Origin: Sphaerochaeta sp.
GTDB taxonomy: Bacteria > Spirochaetota > Spirochaetia > Sphaerochaetales > Sphaerochaetaceae
NCBI GenBank assembly: GCA_003456855.1
Contig: DMOO01000118.1
Location: forward strand, 1-5,526
Direction: 5' to 3'
DNA length: 5,526 bases
Under the pieces are notes generated by a model. The model saw only the letters and a program-made list of their open reading frames with translations. It was not told the origin of the DNA and did not search any database. Position 1 is the first letter of the stretch. Every line of letters begins with the position of its first letter. This document shows positions 4,719-5,526 of the stretch, piece after piece. The translations under genes and the position numbers were made by a program.

Positions 4719-5526
4719 ATGCGCAGGACCTATGATGTCATGATAATCGGAGCCGGTGCCGTTGGCTGCGCCATAGCCAGGGAGCTGTCACGCTACAGAC
4801 TCAGTGTGCTTGTGCTTGAGAAGGAATGCGATGTCGCCTATGGGACAAGCGGGCGAATGTCAGGTGTCGTCCATGCTGGCTTCAACAACAAGACCGGTTC
4901 CTTGATGGCCAAGCTCTGTGTCGAGGGAAGCCGTGGCTTCGAGGCGATGACCAAGGAGCTTGGAATACCCTACAAGAAGACAGGCAAGGTCCTTGTGGCC
5001 TTTGACCAGGATGACATGAAGGCCCTGGAAGGCATCATAGAGCGAGGCCGCATCAATGGCTGCGAGGGACTGAAACTGTTGGATCAGGATGAAATCAGAG
5101 CCATTGTCCCCGGAATAGGGGGCATTGGAGGGATGCTGTCTCCGAACACCGCCATCTTCGACCCTTTCGAGTTCTGCATAGCCCATGCCGAGAACGCCAT
5201 GGACAACGGGGTGGAGTTCTCCTTCAACAGCGAAGTCACTGCAATGAGAAAGGAACAGGATGGCTTTGCCGTCACAACGAGGAAAGGAGTTTTCAAGGCC
5301 AGATACATAGTCAATTCAGCAGGTCTGTACTGCGACAAGGTCTCTGCCATGCTTGGTGTTGATGACTACCACATCTACCCATGCAGGGGCCAGTACTTCA
5401 TCCTGGACAAGGTGGCTGACAAGCTCTGCGACATCCCCGCTTATCCAGTTCCGAAACCTGGCATAGGTGGACTTGGAGTGCACCTTACACCGACGATCGA
5501 CGGCAACATAATCATAGGTCCAAGTG
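4719..5526 (+). CDS. GlpA/LhgO-like FAD-dependent oxidoreductase, truncated at window end
   Basis: N-terminal 269 residues of a DAO-fold flavoenzyme related to glycerol-3-phosphate dehydrogenase GlpA and L-2-hydroxyglutarate oxidase. The start is ATG 4719, with GGAGG (4710-4714) only 4 nt away, which is close but the only fit. The FAD Rossmann motif is GAGAVG (residues 11-16), with the ribose-binding acidic residue E34 (VLVLEKE). GTSGRMSGVVHAGF (42-55) holds the conserved His of the flavin site region. VNSAGLYCDKVSAML (198-212) is the second FAD-contact segment, and IYPCRGQYFILDK followed by GLGVHLTPTIDGN is the substrate-domain signature. Relatives are about 480-500 residues and often carry a C-terminal BFD-like [2Fe-2S] domain, which would lie beyond the window. 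They are often followed by a second FAD protein and a DUF1667 protein. The substrate is probably a 2-hydroxy acid or glycerol 3-phosphate, but the sequence does not decide. Confidence 0.88.
   Translation, partial: MRRTYDVMIIGAGAVGCAIARELSRYRLSVLVLEKECDVAYGTSGRMSGVVHAGFNNKTGSLMAKLCVEGSRGFEAMTKELGIPYKKTGKVLVAFDQDDMKALEGIIERGRINGCEGLKLLDQDEIRAIVPGIGGIGGMLSPNTAIFDPFEFCIAHAENAMDNGVEFSFNSEVTAMRKEQDGFAVTTRKGVFKARYIVNSAGLYCDKVSAMLGVDDYHIYPCRGQYFILDKVADKLCDIPAYPVPKPGIGGLGVHLTPTIDGNIIIGPS

Noticed and set aside
1..5526. CRISPR array, tRNA, rRNA, insertion sequence or phage att site
   Set aside because: Reading through the window showed no regularly spaced repeats, no tRNA-like cloverleaf and no transposase or terminal inverted repeats.

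Overview
This is a stretch of bacterial chromosome. Strong Shine-Dalgarno sites, TATAAT-like -10 boxes and an intrinsic terminator argue against an archaeal origin. Base composition is moderate, roughly half GC by eye, with frequent AGA/AGG arginine and ATA isoleucine codons. Gene content is an iron-type ABC permease, a MATE exporter and a GlpA-like FAD enzyme of the kind common in anaerobes. This suggests a host-associated or anaerobic Firmicute (Clostridia or Erysipelotrichia) or a spirochaete, but the sequence does not settle which. Every gene I can support lies on the + strand.

Layout. (1) Positions 1-1397 hold the 3' part of a double-length (fused) ABC transporter permease of the ferric-iron FbpB type. 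It ends in a clear intrinsic terminator (1421-1453) that overlaps an extended -10 promoter (1457-1465). (2) Positions 1500-1987 hold a small locus split over two frames. The N-terminal part and one motif in the second frame resemble the sensory domain of clostridial HTH regulators, so it is probably a decayed regulator gene. The second frame also has its own good ribosome binding site. (3) Positions 1988-2173 are non-coding and contain a putative LysR-type box next to a promoter. (4) Positions 2174-3601 encode a complete MATE-family exporter. It overlaps by ATGA, or just abuts, a complete LysR-family regulator ending at 4494. (5) A small cysteine-rich ORF (4509-4694) follows 14 nt after the LysR gene. 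(6) From 4719 to the window end runs the N-terminal part of a GlpA/LhgO-like FAD-dependent oxidoreductase, with its own possible extended -10 promoter inside the tail of the small ORF.

How the genes may work together. The permease belongs to an upstream operon whose binding protein and ATPase should lie to the left, and transcription probably stops at 1453. The MATE exporter and LysR regulator look like one transcription unit, with the regulator likely sensing a substrate of the exporter or of the FAD enzyme. The small Cys-rich ORF may be a third member. I found no CRISPR array, tRNA, rRNA, insertion sequence or phage gene. I did not find a convincing wholly new system. The most unusual spots are the split regulator-like locus and the Cys-rich small ORF.
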